Positions 63,624 to 64,000 of a stretch of DNA of 64,000 bases are shown piece after piece. The position numbers were made by a program, and so were the translations under genes. The first letter of the stretch is position 1. Every line of letters starts with the position of its first letter. This stretch comes from Acidobacteriota bacterium (GTDB taxonomy: Bacteria; Acidobacteriota; Blastocatellia; Pyrinomonadales; Pyrinomonadaceae), in NCBI GenBank assembly GCA_003223935.1, contig QHXQ01000051.1:56847-120846 (forward strand), in the 5' to 3' direction. The notes beneath the pieces were generated by a model. That model ran no database searches. It was given only the letters and a program-made list of their open reading frames with translations, and was not told the origin of the DNA.

Positions 63624-64000
63624 CTATTTGCCGTCCATATTCCGCCAGTCGCCTGATTGGATGAAGGCCGCCCAGTAGTACGGATGCTGATAATCCTTCG
63701 CGGCGAATGTCTCGCCCGTATCGCTTGTCTCGCGCTTCCCGCTGCTCGCGTAAGGCAGCAACTCCCCACGGAGCATTTGCAACTGTACCTGCCGCAACGC
63801 TTCGGTTCGGCCTTCACCCTGTTGCAAGCGGGTGTAGTAGGCCGTCACTAGATCGCGCGTTCCTGAGTCGGACACCTTCCACAGGCTCATCACCTGAGCC
63901 TCGCTACCTGCTAGGACCAGCGCGCGGCGCAGGCCGTAGACGCCAGCGCCATTGCGTACGTCGCCTAGGCCTGTCTCGCAGGCTGACAGCGCTACGAGTT
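63624..64000 (-). CDS. CHAT-domain protein, C-terminal part (5' end outside window)
   Basis: The frame is open to the right edge, giving about 125 residues of the end of a CHAT protease. VALSACETGLGDVRNGAGVYG carries the catalytic Cys; GSEAQVMSLWKVSD and YYTRLQQGEGRTEALRQVQL follow, and the chain ends HPYYWAAFIQSGDWRNMDGK, the typical last strand. The catalytic His lies beyond the edge. It resembles the C-terminus of the 11554-14790 protein but is clearly a different gene. It converges on the NRPS operon, with the terminator and dispersed repeat between them. Confidence 0.9.
   Translation of the reverse strand, partial: LVALSACETGLGDVRNGAGVYGLRRALVLAGSEAQVMSLWKVSDSGTRDLVTAYYTRLQQGEGRTEALRQVQLQMLRGELLPYASSGKRETSDTGETFAAKDYQHPYYWAAFIQSGDWRNMDGK

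Overview
The window is a GC-rich bacterial chromosome segment. Gene content suggests a Gram-negative soil-type lineage, most likely Acidobacteriota (Blastocatellia-like). The evidence is secreted PPC-TPR-CHAT proteins, a caspase/sulfatase-modifying-factor fusion, a TonB-dependent receptor with a carboxypeptidase-regulatory-like N-domain, and a PQQ dehydrogenase. This placement is inference; no rRNA or other phylogenetic marker is present, and I saw no tRNA gene.

Region 1 (1-8279) is a signalling block, all on the + strand: the tail of an EAL c-di-GMP phosphodiesterase, a sigma54-dependent NtrC-type regulator, a secreted caspase-FGE fusion, a receiver-histidine kinase translationally coupled to an HD-GYP/HDOD response regulator, and a LuxR-type regulator. 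Region 2 (8280-10794) holds two palindromic elements and two - strand metabolic genes (an MGDG-synthase-like glycosyltransferase and leucine dehydrogenase). Region 3 (10795-15592) is a decayed zone around one large secreted TPR-CHAT protein. It has a frameshifted amidohydrolase remnant, a frameshifted DUF433 remnant, a leucine dehydrogenase fragment, a duplicated ~95 bp segment on both sides of the CHAT gene, a MITE-like element and a 38-codon secreted-peptide ORF. Region 4 (15593-19735) is a lower-GC single-chain restriction-methylation-specificity gene preceded by a 27-codon leader ORF. Region 5 (19736-24568) holds a 17-unit 21-bp tandem array, a promoter-gene-terminator unit of unknown function, a dispersed repeat, a PQQ dehydrogenase, a Cys-rich secreted protein and a composite palindrome.

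Region 6 (24569-63304) is a lipopeptide biosynthetic gene cluster. A GT1 glycosyltransferase and an oppositely oriented dimethylformamidase-like protein precede a promoter and an uninterrupted + strand operon of about 34.7 kb. Four NRPS genes, joined by 4-base ATGA overlaps, encode FAAL-ACP-C-A-PCP-C-A-PCP-E-C / A-PCP-C-A-PCP / C-A-PCP / C-A-PCP-C-A-PCP. This gives a fatty-acylated heptapeptide. Pocket residues read by eye suggest Thr, a basic residue (epimerised to D), Thr, hydrophobic, unassigned, Pro-like, Asp-like. Tailoring and transport genes follow: a heme-oxygenase-like diiron protein, a CsaA-like tRNA-binding protein, a PLP aminotransferase, a TonB-dependent receptor, a type II thioesterase, a secreted penicillin-acylase-type Ntn hydrolase and an MbtH protein, closed by a strong terminator. 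No integrated thioesterase terminates the line. The FAAL start plus an exported N-acylase suggests acylation in the cytoplasm and deacylation outside it, as in pyoverdine maturation by PvdQ.

A second copy of the dispersed repeat at 63.3-63.6 kb and the 3' part of another CHAT gene end the window.
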